Source: Flavobacterium flevense
GTDB lineage: Bacteria; Bacteroidota; Bacteroidia; Flavobacteriales; Flavobacteriaceae
Assembly (NCBI RefSeq): GCF_900142775.1
Contig: NZ_FRCC01000002.1
Coordinates: 434,001-498,000, forward strand
DNA length: 64,000 nt
Direction: 5' to 3'
The notes beneath the pieces were generated by a model, which was not told where the DNA came from, made no database searches, and worked only from the letters and a program-made list of their open reading frames with translations. The first letter of the stretch is position 1, and each line of letters opens with the position of its first letter. Below, piece by piece: positions 16,756-25,431 of the stretch. The translations under genes were made by a program, and so were the position numbers.

Positions 16756-16841
16756 CAGCAATTCAGTCACAGTATTGATTTTGTATATTAAAATATAAAT
16801 AAAAAATAACATTTATCATATTTCTAAAAAACAGCTTGCTG

Positions 16842-16849
16842 TACTTTTG
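16842..16849 (+). promoter_or_regulatory. Candidate -7 box for hemH
   Basis: TACTTTTG matches TAnnTTTG. It overlaps the alternative TTG start at 16847, so transcription beginning just downstream would exclude that start and supports translation from the ATG at 16871. No strong -33 box is visible, which could mean an activator is required. Confidence 0.45.
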
Positions 16850-16870
16850 AAAAAAATTAAAAACCCACCT

Positions 16871-17902
16871 ATGAAAGGCGTATTACTAGTAAATTTAGGA
16901 TCTCCGGAGAGTCCGACTCCCAAAGATGTAAAACCGTATTTAGACGAATTTTTGATGGACAAATACGTTATTGATGTTCCGTTTTTGTTACGTGCTTTAT
17001 TGGTTCGTGGAATTATTTTAAGAAAACGTCCGGAAGAATCCGCCCATGCTTATGAGAAAATCTGGTGGGAAGAAGGTTCGCCGTTAATCGTTCTTTCGGA
17101 AAGAATGCATAAAAAAGTTCAGAAATTAGTCGAAACACCTGTTGCATTAGCCATGCGATATGGTACGATGACTATTGAAAAAGGACTTCAGGAATTGCAC
17201 GATCAGGGTGTTACTGAGGTGATGCTTTTTCCGTTGTATCCACAGTATGCTATGGCTTCAACATTAACCATTTTAGTAAAAGCCGAGGAAATCCGCAAAA
17301 AGAAATTTCCAAATATGACTTTTACTGATGTTCCGGCATTTTATAACAAACCGGATTATATTCAGAATCTGGCTAATGTGATGAAAAAACACCTGGAAGG
17401 ATTTGATTATGACCAGTTGGTGTTTTCATATCATGGAATTCCGGAGCGTCACATTCGAAAAACTGATGTCACTAAATCACATTGTAAAATTGATGGTTCT
17501 TGTTGCAACACACCATCGCCGGCACATGATTTTTGCTACCGCCATCAATGTTATGAAACCACCCGACAAATTGTAAAATTACTTGGGATTCCTGAGGATA
17601 AATATTGCCTTACTTTTCAATCCAGACTGGCAGGTGATAAATGGTTAGAACCTTATACAGATGTAGAAATTAATAAAATGCCAGCCAGAGGAATTAAGAA
17701 AATTGCAGTGGTTACCCCAGCATTTGTTACAGATTGTTTAGAAACATTAGAAGAAATTGCGATGCGTGCCAAAGAAGAATTTGAAGAAAATGGCGGGCAG
17801 GAATTTTTAGCAATTCCGTGTCTGAATGATGATGATGCATGGTGCGAAACGGTAAGTAACTGGATTAAGGAATGGGCTGTTGCTGCGCAAAAAATTGCAT
17901 AA
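16871..17902 (+). CDS. hemH: Ferrochelatase
   Basis: HemH inserts Fe2+ into protoporphyrin IX. From the ATG at 16871 it is 343 residues starting MKGVLLVNLGSPESPTPKDV. The catalytic His is in VFSYHGIPERH. Five cysteines (205, 211, 212, 222, 227) cluster within about 23 residues just after it. An internal cysteine cluster of this size is described for a class of ferrochelatases holding a [2Fe-2S] cluster, as in Myxococcus. The C-terminal block VTPAFVTDCLETLEEI is present. The MATE gene starts immediately after its stop codon. Confidence 0.96.
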   Translation: MKGVLLVNLGSPESPTPKDVKPYLDEFLMDKYVIDVPFLLRALLVRGIILRKRPEESAHAYEKIWWEEGSPLIVLSERMHKKVQKLVETPVALAMRYGTMTIEKGLQELHDQGVTEVMLFPLYPQYAMASTLTILVKAEEIRKKKFPNMTFTDVPAFYNKPDYIQNLANVMKKHLEGFDYDQLVFSYHGIPERHIRKTDVTKSHCKIDGSCCNTPSPAHDFCYRHQCYETTRQIVKLLGIPEDKYCLTFQSRLAGDKWLEPYTDVEINKMPARGIKKIAVVTPAFVTDCLETLEEIAMRAKEEFEENGGQEFLAIPCLNDDDAWCETVSNWIKEWAVAAQKIA

Positions 17903-19258
17903 ATGGCAGTATCTGCGCAAGAATTAGGCTCTCAAAGTATTAAAAAACTTCTTGTGAAACAGGCGGTTCCTGCTTCAGTTGGGATTTTATTTCTTTCGTT
18001 AAATATTTTAATAGACACCATATTTGTTGGGCAATGGATTGGTTCACTGGCAATTGCTGCTGTGACCGTTGTATTGCCCATCACTTTTTTAATTTCTTCT
18101 CTGGGAATGGCAATTGGAGTAGGAGGCGGCTCAGTTCTTTCCAGAGCTTTAGGTGCTAAAAATAAAGAAAAAGCCGAACATGTTTTTGGAAATCAAATCA
18201 TGATGACATTGGTTTTGTCATTGTTTTTTATGTTTGCCTGTATGTTTTTCAGTACGGATATTTTATTTCTTTTTGGTGCTAAAGGCTCCATAATGGAACT
18301 GGCAAAAGCATTTTTTGCTCCGCTTATTTTTTCGGTTCCTTTTCTGGCTTTGTGCATGATGGGTAATAACATCATCAGGGCCGAAGGCAAGGCGAAGTTT
18401 GCGATGGTGGCTATGATTATTCCCGCATTTTTTAACATTGCTCTGGATATACTTTTTATAAAAATATTGGGATTAGGAATGTTTGGTGCTGCAATGGCAA
18501 CTACTATTTCTTATGTGATGTGTTTTTTATTTGTGCTTTGGTTTTTTGTTTTTAAAAGTGAATTGACCCTGAAAGCACCGCATTTTAAATGGAATCTCCC
18601 TATTGTAAAAGAAATTACGGGATTAAGTTTTGTTACTTTTGCCCGTCAGAGCGTTATTAGCATTCTTGCTATTATTGTTAATCATACCTTATATTCTTAC
18701 GGAGGTGAAAGTGCTATTACCGTATACGGAATTGTCAGCAGGATGCTGATGTTTGCTTTATTTCCCATTTTAGGCATCACTCAGGGATTTATTCCTATTG
18801 CCGGATATAATTATGGCGCTGATAATTTTAAAAGAGTCAATGAAAGTATTCTGGTTTCTATTAAATATGCAGCCTTATTAGCTACGGTTATTTATCTTTT
18901 TATTTTGTTTTTTGCCTCTGAAATAGTTAGTGTTTTTACTCACGATCTTCAGGTGAATGATGATACTACTGTTGCTCTAAGATGGGTTTTTGCAGCTTCT
19001 CCGGTTATTGCCATTCAGTTAATTGGTGCTGCTTATTTTCAGGCGGCAGGAAAAGCCAGAAAAGCATTGTTGCTAACCTTAAGCAAACAGGGTTTTTTCC
19101 TGATACCATTAGTTATTATTCTACCAAATTTTTTCGGTATTTTTGGAGTCTGGGTTGCTTTTCCAATAGCAGATGTTTGTTCGACTTTATTGACAGCCTA
19201 TTTTCTAAAAAAAGAAATGAATACTAAATTGATTCAGACTCATGATGGAATACTATAA
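17903..19258 (+). CDS. MATE family efflux transporter
   Basis: The 451-residue protein has about 12 membrane segments and the two-fold MATE layout. Typical features are PASVGILFLSLNILIDTIFVGQWIG at the N-terminus and NNIIRAEGKAKFAMVAMIIP in the first half, with PIAGYNYGADNFKRVNES in the second. MATE proteins export cationic organic compounds using Na+ or H+. It starts at the base after the hemH stop and its 3' end overlaps hemJ by 17 bases, so it is locked into the haem transcript. A role in porphyrin export is conceivable but unproven. Confidence 0.93.
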   Translation: MAVSAQELGSQSIKKLLVKQAVPASVGILFLSLNILIDTIFVGQWIGSLAIAAVTVVLPITFLISSLGMAIGVGGGSVLSRALGAKNKEKAEHVFGNQIMMTLVLSLFFMFACMFFSTDILFLFGAKGSIMELAKAFFAPLIFSVPFLALCMMGNNIIRAEGKAKFAMVAMIIPAFFNIALDILFIKILGLGMFGAAMATTISYVMCFLFVLWFFVFKSELTLKAPHFKWNLPIVKEITGLSFVTFARQSVISILAIIVNHTLYSYGGESAITVYGIVSRMLMFALFPILGITQGFIPIAGYNYGADNFKRVNESILVSIKYAALLATVIYLFILFFASEIVSVFTHDLQVNDDTTVALRWVFAASPVIAIQLIGAAYFQAAGKARKALLLTLSKQGFFLIPLVIILPNFFGIFGVWVAFPIADVCSTLLTAYFLKKEMNTKLIQTHDGIL

Positions 19259-19802
19259 TTATTTAAAATCACTGCATTTAATTTTTGTGATTACCTGGTT
19301 TGCAGGCTTGTTTTATATTGTACGTTTGTTTGTATACCAGATTGAAGCTGCTGATAAACCTTCGCCGGAAAAAGAAATTTTGCAAAAACAATTCAAAATC
19401 ATGAGTTACAGGCTGTGGTATATTATCACCTGGCCATCGGCAGTTTTAGCCAGTTTTTTTGCTTTTTGGATGTTGTTTTTTACAGATCTGGGGAACTCCT
19501 GGTTGCAAATGTCCTGGATGCATGTCAAACTTGGCTTTGTTTTTGCATTGTATTTGTACCATTTAAAATGCCATCAGATATTTAAACAATTACAAAATAA
19601 CGAAGTAAAATATACCACTAACTTTATGCGTTTGTGGAATGAAGGAGCTACAATTATTCTTTTTGCGGTTGTTTTTTTAGTAGTTTTAAAAAATGCTGTA
19701 AACTGGATTTATGGTGTAATCGGAATTGTTTTGTTTTCGGTTTTAATCATGCTGGGTTTTAAATTTTATAAAAGAATCAGGGAGAAAAACAGTGGTCAGT
19801 AA
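19242..19802 (+). CDS. hemJ: Protoporphyrinogen IX oxidase, HemJ type
   Basis: The 186-residue membrane protein has four to five hydrophobic segments. It begins YLKSLHLIFVITWFAGLFYIVRLFVY, which carries the conserved His and Arg of HemJ (CopD/UPF0093 family). WMHVKLGFVFALYLYHLKCH contains further conserved histidines. HemJ performs the penultimate haem step, and with hemF and hemH present it fills the oxidase gap, since no hemG or hemY is in the window. It overlaps the MATE gene by 17 bases. Two adjacent ATGs (19242, 19245) are possible starts. Confidence 0.9.
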   Translation: MMEYYNYLKSLHLIFVITWFAGLFYIVRLFVYQIEAADKPSPEKEILQKQFKIMSYRLWYIITWPSAVLASFFAFWMLFFTDLGNSWLQMSWMHVKLGFVFALYLYHLKCHQIFKQLQNNEVKYTTNFMRLWNEGATIILFAVVFLVVLKNAVNWIYGVIGIVLFSVLIMLGFKFYKRIREKNSGQ

Positions 19803-19803
19803 A

Positions 19804-19814
19804 CAGTATTCAGT
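19804..19814. repeat. Short dispersed motif CAGTATTCAGT, copy 1
   Basis: CAGTATTCAGT here recurs identically at 22135-22145, on the other side of the kinase/hydratase pair. The downstream GGACTGAACACT and CTCTGAACACT segments are related inverted and direct copies. It is probably part of a dispersed intergenic repeat. Confidence 0.4.
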
Positions 19815-19859
19815 TGGGGACTGAACACTAGAAAATTGAACTCTGAACACTAAAAAATT

Positions 19860-21332
19860 ATGCCAAAAAGCTTTAAATTATCGATGCTTTCGCTGCGAAT
19901 CCGAATTTTTCTTTCGATGATCGTAGTGATAATCGTGGCTTCTATTTTATTAGCTTCTATTTCGATTATTCAATTTAAAAATGAAGCTAAAGAATATCAT
20001 AAAGAACGTTTAGAACGCAAAGAAAATGCTGTTAGGGAACATATAAATTATGTACTTTCTACCACCACTTATCCGCTGACTACTGAAAATTTAGAACTGA
20101 TTTTTAAAGATCGAATTCACGAAATAGCACATATTCACAATAGTGAAATTAATATTTACGACTTAAACGGTAAATTATTAAAATCCTCTAAAGAATCGTT
20201 TTCAGTAGATAAAGTAGCGCCACCCATTCCCAAATATATTTTAAAACTGGTACGTTCTTCGATTGAAAAGCGCTATGTAGATATAAAAACCATCAACGGA
20301 ATTAAAAACCGTTCGTCTTTTACCCAAATTAAAGATGATAAATTCAAACCGCTGGGGGTTTTAAATTTACCTTATCAGGAAGACGATGGTTTTTATCAAA
20401 AAGAGCTGAATAATTTTCTTATTCGTCTGGGTCAGGTTTATTCTTTTATGCTGATTGTGGCTTTTGCTTTGGCCTATTTTCTTTCTTCTTACATTACGAA
20501 ATCCTTAAAAACCATTTCTGATAAGTTGAATGAAACCCGACTGAATCAAAAAAATGAAAAAATTCTTCTTTCGGCCAGTAGTAAAGAAATCAATTTGCTA
20601 ATTCGGGGTTATAACCAAATGGTTGATGAATTAGAAAAAAGTGCCATTAAACTGGCGCAAAGCGAAAGGGAAGAAGCCTGGCGGGAAATGGCAAAACAGG
20701 TGGCACATGAGATTAAAAATCCGTTAACACCGATGCGATTAACGGTGCAAAGTTTTCAAAGAAGATTTAATCCGGATGATCCGGATATCAAACAAAAAAT
20801 GAATGATTATTCAGAAACACTGATTCAGCAAATTGATACGATGAACTCAGTAGCTTCGGCATTTTCTAATTTTGCTTCCATGCCGGCACAGCAAAATGAA
20901 ACGTTGAATGTGGTAGAAGTAGTCGAATTAGCCTTAGATATCTTTAATGAAAATCATATTGTTTTTGAAAGTGATGCTCCGGAAATTATTTCGAAGATAG
21001 ACAGGACACAATTAATACGAATTATTACTAACTTAGTCAAAAATGCTATACAGTCCATTCCTGAGCAACAAGAGTATAAAATGGTATCTGTTTTAGTGAA
21101 AAAAGAGGAAGAAAATGTCCTGATTATTGTTCAGGATAATGGGATAGGAATTAAAACAGAAGATATCAATCGCATATTTGAACCTAAATTCACCACTAAA
21201 AGCAGTGGAATGGGACTGGGATTAGGGATTATAAAGAACATTATCGAAAATTATAAAGGCAGCATCAGCTTTGATACTGAATATGGAAACGGAACCCGTT
21301 TTACTGTTTCACTTCCCATTATTAACTCTTAA
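19860..21332 (+). CDS. Sensor histidine kinase, NtrY-like
   Basis: The 490-residue protein has a membrane segment at about 13-35, an extracytoplasmic sensor domain to about 190, a second membrane segment at about 195-212, then HAMP. The HisKA block EMAKQVAHEIKNPLTPMRLT carries the phosphoacceptor His283. The ATP-binding N, G1 and G2 boxes follow (NLVKNAIQSI, DNGIGI, GMGLGLGIIKNII). The HEIKNPLTPM form is typical of NtrY-type kinases. No response regulator is encoded nearby, so it is an orphan here and its signal is unknown. Confidence 0.93.
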   Translation: MPKSFKLSMLSLRIRIFLSMIVVIIVASILLASISIIQFKNEAKEYHKERLERKENAVREHINYVLSTTTYPLTTENLELIFKDRIHEIAHIHNSEINIYDLNGKLLKSSKESFSVDKVAPPIPKYILKLVRSSIEKRYVDIKTINGIKNRSSFTQIKDDKFKPLGVLNLPYQEDDGFYQKELNNFLIRLGQVYSFMLIVAFALAYFLSSYITKSLKTISDKLNETRLNQKNEKILLSASSKEINLLIRGYNQMVDELEKSAIKLAQSEREEAWREMAKQVAHEIKNPLTPMRLTVQSFQRRFNPDDPDIKQKMNDYSETLIQQIDTMNSVASAFSNFASMPAQQNETLNVVEVVELALDIFNENHIVFESDAPEIISKIDRTQLIRIITNLVKNAIQSIPEQQEYKMVSVLVKKEEENVLIIVQDNGIGIKTEDINRIFEPKFTTKSSGMGLGLGIIKNIIENYKGSISFDTEYGNGTRFTVSLPIINS

Positions 21333-21342
21333 AAGCAATACA

Positions 21343-22125
21343 ATGAGCTACAAAAATATTTTGATTACAAAAGAGCAGACTATTGCAACGATTACCATTA
21401 ATCGTCCACAAAAATTAAATGCATTAAATAAAAGTACCATTCAGGAACTGCATCAGGCTTTTTCAGCTTTAGAACAAAATCCGGATATAAAGGCTATTAT
21501 TTTAACAGGTAGTGGCGAAAAAGCTTTTGTTGCCGGAGCAGATATTGCTGAATTTGCTGATTTTTCCATCGAAGAAGGCATACAATTATCGGCTCAGGGT
21601 CAGGATATCTTATTTAATTTTGTCGAAAATTTAAAAGTTCCGGTTATTGCCGCCCTTAATGGATTTGCCCTTGGTGGCGGATTAGAACTGGCTATGGCCT
21701 GCCATATTCGTGTAGCTGCTGATACTGCTAAAATGGGACTTCCGGAAGTTTCACTGGGTGTTATTCCCGGTTATGGAGGTACACAGCGTTTGCCCCAATT
21801 AATAGGCAAAGGACGCGCGATGGAAATGATTCTCACAGCAGCTATGATTACCGCCGATGAAGCCTATAGAATGGGTTTAGTGAATCATGTAGTTGCTCCT
21901 GAGGAATTGTTAGCGTATTGCAATGAGATTGCTCAAAAAATTATTAAAAACTCACCATCGGCAATTAGTATGGCGATGACTGCCATAAATGCCAATTATA
22001 AAGAAGGAGAAAATGGTTTTGAAACCGAAATAAAATCCTTTGGAAGATGTTTTGGAACCGTAGATTTTAAAGAAGGTACCCAGGCTTTTATCGAAAAAAG
22101 AAAAGCGGTTTTTACCGGAGAATAA
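21343..22125 (+). CDS. Enoyl-CoA hydratase/isomerase family protein
   Basis: From ATG 21343 (MSYKNILITKEQTIATITI) the product is 260 residues; the frame continues upstream into the kinase gene without family similarity. The crotonase signature NGFALGGGLELAMACHIRVA and the second block MGLPEVSLGVIPGYGGTQRL carry both catalytic Glu residues, so hydratase activity on short-chain enoyl-CoA is likely. The oxyanion-hole segment is GEKAFVAGADIAEF. It starts 10 bases after the kinase stop; a functional link is not obvious. Confidence 0.93.
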   Translation: MSYKNILITKEQTIATITINRPQKLNALNKSTIQELHQAFSALEQNPDIKAIILTGSGEKAFVAGADIAEFADFSIEEGIQLSAQGQDILFNFVENLKVPVIAALNGFALGGGLELAMACHIRVAADTAKMGLPEVSLGVIPGYGGTQRLPQLIGKGRAMEMILTAAMITADEAYRMGLVNHVVAPEELLAYCNEIAQKIIKNSPSAISMAMTAINANYKEGENGFETEIKSFGRCFGTVDFKEGTQAFIEKRKAVFTGE

Positions 22126-22134
22126 AAAAATTTT

Positions 22135-22145
22135 CAGTATTCAGT
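22135..22145. repeat. Short dispersed motif CAGTATTCAGT, copy 2
   Basis: Identical to 19804-19814, lying just after the enoyl-CoA hydratase gene. Together the copies bracket the kinase/hydratase pair. Confidence 0.4.
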
Positions 22146-22198
22146 CCCAAAGTTTTCGGTCTTAGGTTGTAATTGTCTGCTAACTTTATTTATATTAA

Positions 22199-22290
22199 AA
22201 TATCAAATTATTATATTTTTTTGATATTGTAATATCAAAATATTATGTTTTTTTGATATTGTAATATCAAAATATTATATTTGTATTCTG
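22199..22290. repeat. 32-bp tandem repeat with internal palindrome (operator-like)
   Basis: Units begin at 22199, 22231 and 22263, each starting AATATCAAA(or T)ATTAT and, for the first two, ending TTTTTTTGATATTGT. Two copies are complete and the third is partial. At each unit junction TTGATATTGTAATATCAA forms a perfect 8-bp inverted repeat with a two-base centre. The array ends at the promoter of the ATPase gene. A protein that binds this palindrome cooperatively would control that gene. Confidence 0.75.
22252..22283 (+). promoter_or_regulatory. Promoter of the AAA ATPase gene
   Basis: TTTG at 22252-22255 and TATATTTG at 22276-22283 are separated by 20 bases, a close match to the Bacteroidota consensus. 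The last full palindrome of the tandem array overlaps the -33 box and spacer, so binding there would block polymerase. The inferred start lies about 7 bases before the ATG at 22297. Confidence 0.65.
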
Positions 22291-22296
22291 ATATGA

Positions 22297-23424
22297 ATGC
22301 AAAAGATGATAAACAGAAGCCCACAAACTGAAATTGACAGTTATCTTTTCAAAGGAAAAGCGATATTGGTATTTGGCGCAAGACAAGTAGGTAAGACCTC
22401 TTTGATAAAAAAGACAATCAAAGGACAATCGTTTTTGTGGTTTAATGGAGACGAACCCGACACCCAGATTTTGTTAGAGAACATTACTACCGACAGATTG
22501 AAAGCCTTAATTGGCGAAAAAAAAATCATAGTAATTGACGAAGCCCAAATGATTCACAATATTGGTTTACTTATCAAGCGAATGGTAGATAATTATCCCG
22601 AAATACAAGTCATTGCCTCAGGAAGCAGTGCTTTTGAATTGGCTGACAGAACTAAGGAATCGATGGTGGGAAGAAAAGAAGAATTACAACTTTTCCCTTT
22701 GAGTTATGGCGAAATGGTTAAGCATTCTAATTTTGTTGAGGAAACCCGCTTAGTTCCGCACCGTTTAGTCTTTGGTTATTATCCCGAAGTGGTTACCAGT
22801 GTTGGTAAAGAAGAAAAAATTCTGAATGATTTAGTTGAAGGTTTTCTTTACAAAGATATTCTGAACCTGGAGGGTGTAAAAAAATCGGCAACTTTGCAAA
22901 GATTAGTTCAGATGTTAGCCTACCGCATTGGTAGCGAAGTCAATTCTAATGCACTTTCTAATGATTTGGGGGTGAATCGGTTAACTATTGAAAAGTACAT
23001 TGATATTCTGGAGAAAAATTTTATAGTTTTCAGTTTAACTGCTTTTAGTAGAAACCAGGATAATGAACTTAAAAAAGGCAGAAAAGTATATTTTTGGGAT
23101 AACGGTTTGCGTAATCGAATTATCAAAAATTTTAATCCTATAGAACTTCGTGATGATGTTGGTGCGTTATGGGAAAACTTTGTTATTAGCGAGAGGAAGA
23201 AAAAATTGGCCTATGAAAATCAATTCAAAGACACTTATTTCTGGAGAAATACACAACAGGCAGAAATTGATTATTTAGAAGTAAAGAATACTGAAATTGA
23301 AGCTTTTGAAATTAAATACAACCCCAATCAAAAAGTGCGATTTACAAAGTCATTTACAGAAAAGTACCATCCCAAAACTACTCAGGTAATTCATAAAGAA
23401 AATTTTTGGGATTTTTTATTGTAA
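22297..23424 (+). CDS. AAA_14/DUF4143 ATPase
   Basis: The 375-residue protein has Walker A GARQVGKTS (residues 27-35) and Walker B IIVIDEAQ (Asp81, Glu82), then sensor-like IASGSSAFEL. A DUF4143-type C-terminal domain covers about residues 190-375, ending with EIDYLEVK and EAFEIKYN, an acid/E-x-K arrangement reminiscent of PD-(D/E)XK nucleases. A helix-turn-helix-like stretch (LSNDLGVNRLTIEKYIDILE) lies between them. The family is widespread, often horizontally moved, and of unclear function. Start could also be the Met at 22306. The gene has its own operator-rich promoter. Confidence 0.9.
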   Translation: MQKMINRSPQTEIDSYLFKGKAILVFGARQVGKTSLIKKTIKGQSFLWFNGDEPDTQILLENITTDRLKALIGEKKIIVIDEAQMIHNIGLLIKRMVDNYPEIQVIASGSSAFELADRTKESMVGRKEELQLFPLSYGEMVKHSNFVEETRLVPHRLVFGYYPEVVTSVGKEEKILNDLVEGFLYKDILNLEGVKKSATLQRLVQMLAYRIGSEVNSNALSNDLGVNRLTIEKYIDILEKNFIVFSLTAFSRNQDNELKKGRKVYFWDNGLRNRIIKNFNPIELRDDVGALWENFVISERKKKLAYENQFKDTYFWRNTQQAEIDYLEVKNTEIEAFEIKYNPNQKVRFTKSFTEKYHPKTTQVIHKENFWDFLL

Positions 23425-23476
23425 ACTAAAAAGCCTATTTAACTTAGAACTTTATTTTAAAACAAAAGATAAAAAC

Positions 23477-23875
23477 ATGTCATACGAGCCTATATTTGCC
23501 CTTTTTTGGGAAAGAGTGAAACAAAGTATTGAAGATAAAACTTTTGCTAAATTAACCCTTGCAAAAACCATTGGCGATACCGAATTAAAAAACATCTATG
23601 TTCGCCCTGTTTTACTGGAAAATGATGCATTTAGTCTTTCCGTTATTGCCCGTTATAAAACCGAAGAGATAGAAAGTTTCCACAGTTTAGACGAAGCTTA
23701 CCCAATATTAGCGTCTTACATGAATAAGCCCTTTTTAAGTGCCTTATTATTCACCACCGAAAATGATGTGACTTTTAAACTCAATAAAAAAAGAGCAGGA
23801 AGCATTACAGAGCAGGCACCCACTTTTAAAAGTGCTTCGGATGTGATTCTGGAAATGAAAGAAAAAGGGATTTGA
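23477..23875 (+). CDS. Uncharacterised small protein
   Basis: A 132-residue soluble protein without signal peptide or membrane segment, starting MSYEPIFALFWERVKQSIED. It has an alpha/beta pattern and no motif I can assign. It lies 52 bases after the ATPase gene on the same strand and ends at a hairpin, so it may be its partner or an independent housekeeping unknown. Codon use resembles the neighbours. Confidence 0.75.
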   Translation: MSYEPIFALFWERVKQSIEDKTFAKLTLAKTIGDTELKNIYVRPVLLENDAFSLSVIARYKTEEIESFHSLDEAYPILASYMNKPFLSALLFTTENDVTFKLNKKRAGSITEQAPTFKSASDVILEMKEKGI

Positions 23876-23892
23876 ATTTAATTATACAATAA

Positions 23893-23921
23893 CAAAGCCA
23901 CTCAGAAAATGAGTGGCTTTG
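23893..23921. terminator. Hairpin between convergent genes
   Basis: CAAAGCCACTCA and TGAGTGGCTTTG form a perfect 12-bp stem around a 5-base loop. It lies between the plus-strand unknown and the convergent efflux operon. The T-tract is weak on both sides, so termination is likely but not certain. Confidence 0.6.
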
Positions 23922-23970
23922 CTGCTTATCAGGGATGGTTAAAGACTATTAAACTTTATGGAATGGGCAA

Positions 23971-25431
23971 TTAATTCCATCCACCGCCTAATGATTTATA
24001 CATATTAACCTTAGCAGTTAATTGCTCTTTTTTAGTTTCAACTAATTGTAATTTGGATTCCAAAGCATCACGTTGCGTTAATAAAACTTCCATGTAATCG
24101 GCTCTTGCTGCGCTGAAAAGTTTATTGGTGATTTCGATAGAATTAGTCAAAGCTTCCACCTGATGCTCTTTTTGTTCGTAGCTTTTCTTTAAATTTTCAA
24201 TTTTAGATAAACCATTTAGTACTTCGATATGTGCATTCAAAATGGTTTTTTCATAATCAAAAACAGCTTGTAATTGCCTGTCGTTGGCATTATAATAAGC
24301 TGCTTTAATAGCATTTCTGTTAATTAAAGGCGCTACCATATCTCCGGCTAAACCATACAACAAAGATTCAGGTGTGGCCGTAATATATTTGGTTTTGAAA
24401 GATTCTAAACCTACACCAGCTCTTAACGTAAAAGACGGATAAAAATTTGCTTTAGCAACCTGTGTATCCAGTTTGGCCGCTTGCAATTCATATTCCGCCT
24501 GTCTGATATCAGGACGATTAGTTAAGAGCTGTGAAGGTATACCTACATACATGGTATCTATTTTTTGATCAATAAAAGTATCCGAATCACGATTAATGTG
24601 CTGTGGTGAACGACCCACTAAGAAATTCAATTTATTCTCCGTTTCCACAATATCTTGTTTAACATTGTACAATTCGCTGGTGTTTTTATACACTTCAGCT
24701 TCCAGTCTTTGTACCCCAAGAGCAGTTGCTTTAGCCGCCTGCATTTGTAAACGAATGGTTTTTAAACCGTGATTTTGCAATTCTAAATTTTGCGTAAGAA
24801 TGGCTAATTTATTGTCTAATGCCTGTAATTCATAATAAGAATCGGCAATTTCGGCAATTAAATTAGTGACCATGAAATTTCGGCCTTCTACAGTAGAAAG
24901 GTATTCCATTGCTGCTGCTTTTTTAGAATTGCGTAGTTTTTTCCACACATCCAGTTCCCAGGTGGCAAAGGCACCTACCTTATAATTTTGTAAAGGTTCC
25001 GGAAACTCTTCTCCGGGTTTAATATCCGTATTAGCATCGTTAGCACCCTGACTGGTATAACGTCCCACTTTTTCTACTTCTGCAGCTGCCTGAATACCTA
25101 AAAAGGGTAAATACTCTCCTTTTCTGGCCTGGATTTCATTCTTTGCCATATCTATTTGTTGCAACATGATATTTAACTCCTGATTGTTTACCAGTGCTGT
25201 GTCAATAAGTGCTGTTAGCTTAGGATCGTTAAAGAATTCTTTCCATTTCATTTGGGCCGAATTAGTTGTATCATTCGAAACTATATTTTGAAATTGCTCC
25301 GGCAAATCCTTTTTTTCGTCACGAACAGTTTTTACAGGCACACAGCTTTGAAAAATCAGGGTGAATAAGGTCAGTGTTAGTACTGACCTTATATTTATAT
25401 ATTTGAAAACTTGTTTATTCATTTTCTTCAT
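23971..25431 (-). CDS. RND efflux outer-membrane channel lipoprotein
   Basis: The 486-residue protein is a TolC/OprM-type factor with a lipobox LIFQSC (Cys30) and two repeats of long helical hairpins (for example MLQQIDMAKNEIQARKGEYL and PDIRQAEYELQAAKLDTQVA). It forms the outer-membrane exit duct of a tripartite pump. Its start overlaps the end of the RND permease gene by 17 bases, or 8 if the Met at 25422 is used. It is last in the adaptor-permease-channel operon. Confidence 0.94.
   Translation of the reverse strand: MKKMNKQVFKYINIRSVLTLTLFTLIFQSCVPVKTVRDEKKDLPEQFQNIVSNDTTNSAQMKWKEFFNDPKLTALIDTALVNNQELNIMLQQIDMAKNEIQARKGEYLPFLGIQAAAEVEKVGRYTSQGANDANTDIKPGEEFPEPLQNYKVGAFATWELDVWKKLRNSKKAAAMEYLSTVEGRNFMVTNLIAEIADSYYELQALDNKLAILTQNLELQNHGLKTIRLQMQAAKATALGVQRLEAEVYKNTSELYNVKQDIVETENKLNFLVGRSPQHINRDSDTFIDQKIDTMYVGIPSQLLTNRPDIRQAEYELQAAKLDTQVAKANFYPSFTLRAGVGLESFKTKYITATPESLLYGLAGDMVAPLINRNAIKAAYYNANDRQLQAVFDYEKTILNAHIEVLNGLSKIENLKKSYEQKEHQVEALTNSIEITNKLFSAARADYMEVLLTQRDALESKLQLVETKKEQLTAKVNMYKSLGGGWN

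Noticed and set aside
16847..16870. TTG start giving hemH eight extra residues
   Set aside because: The TTG lies inside the -7 promoter box and ferrochelatases of this group start at MKGVLLVNLG.
22199..22290. CRISPR array
   Set aside because: Units are directly abutting tandem copies with no unique spacers and a palindromic core, so operator-like or satellite DNA fits better.
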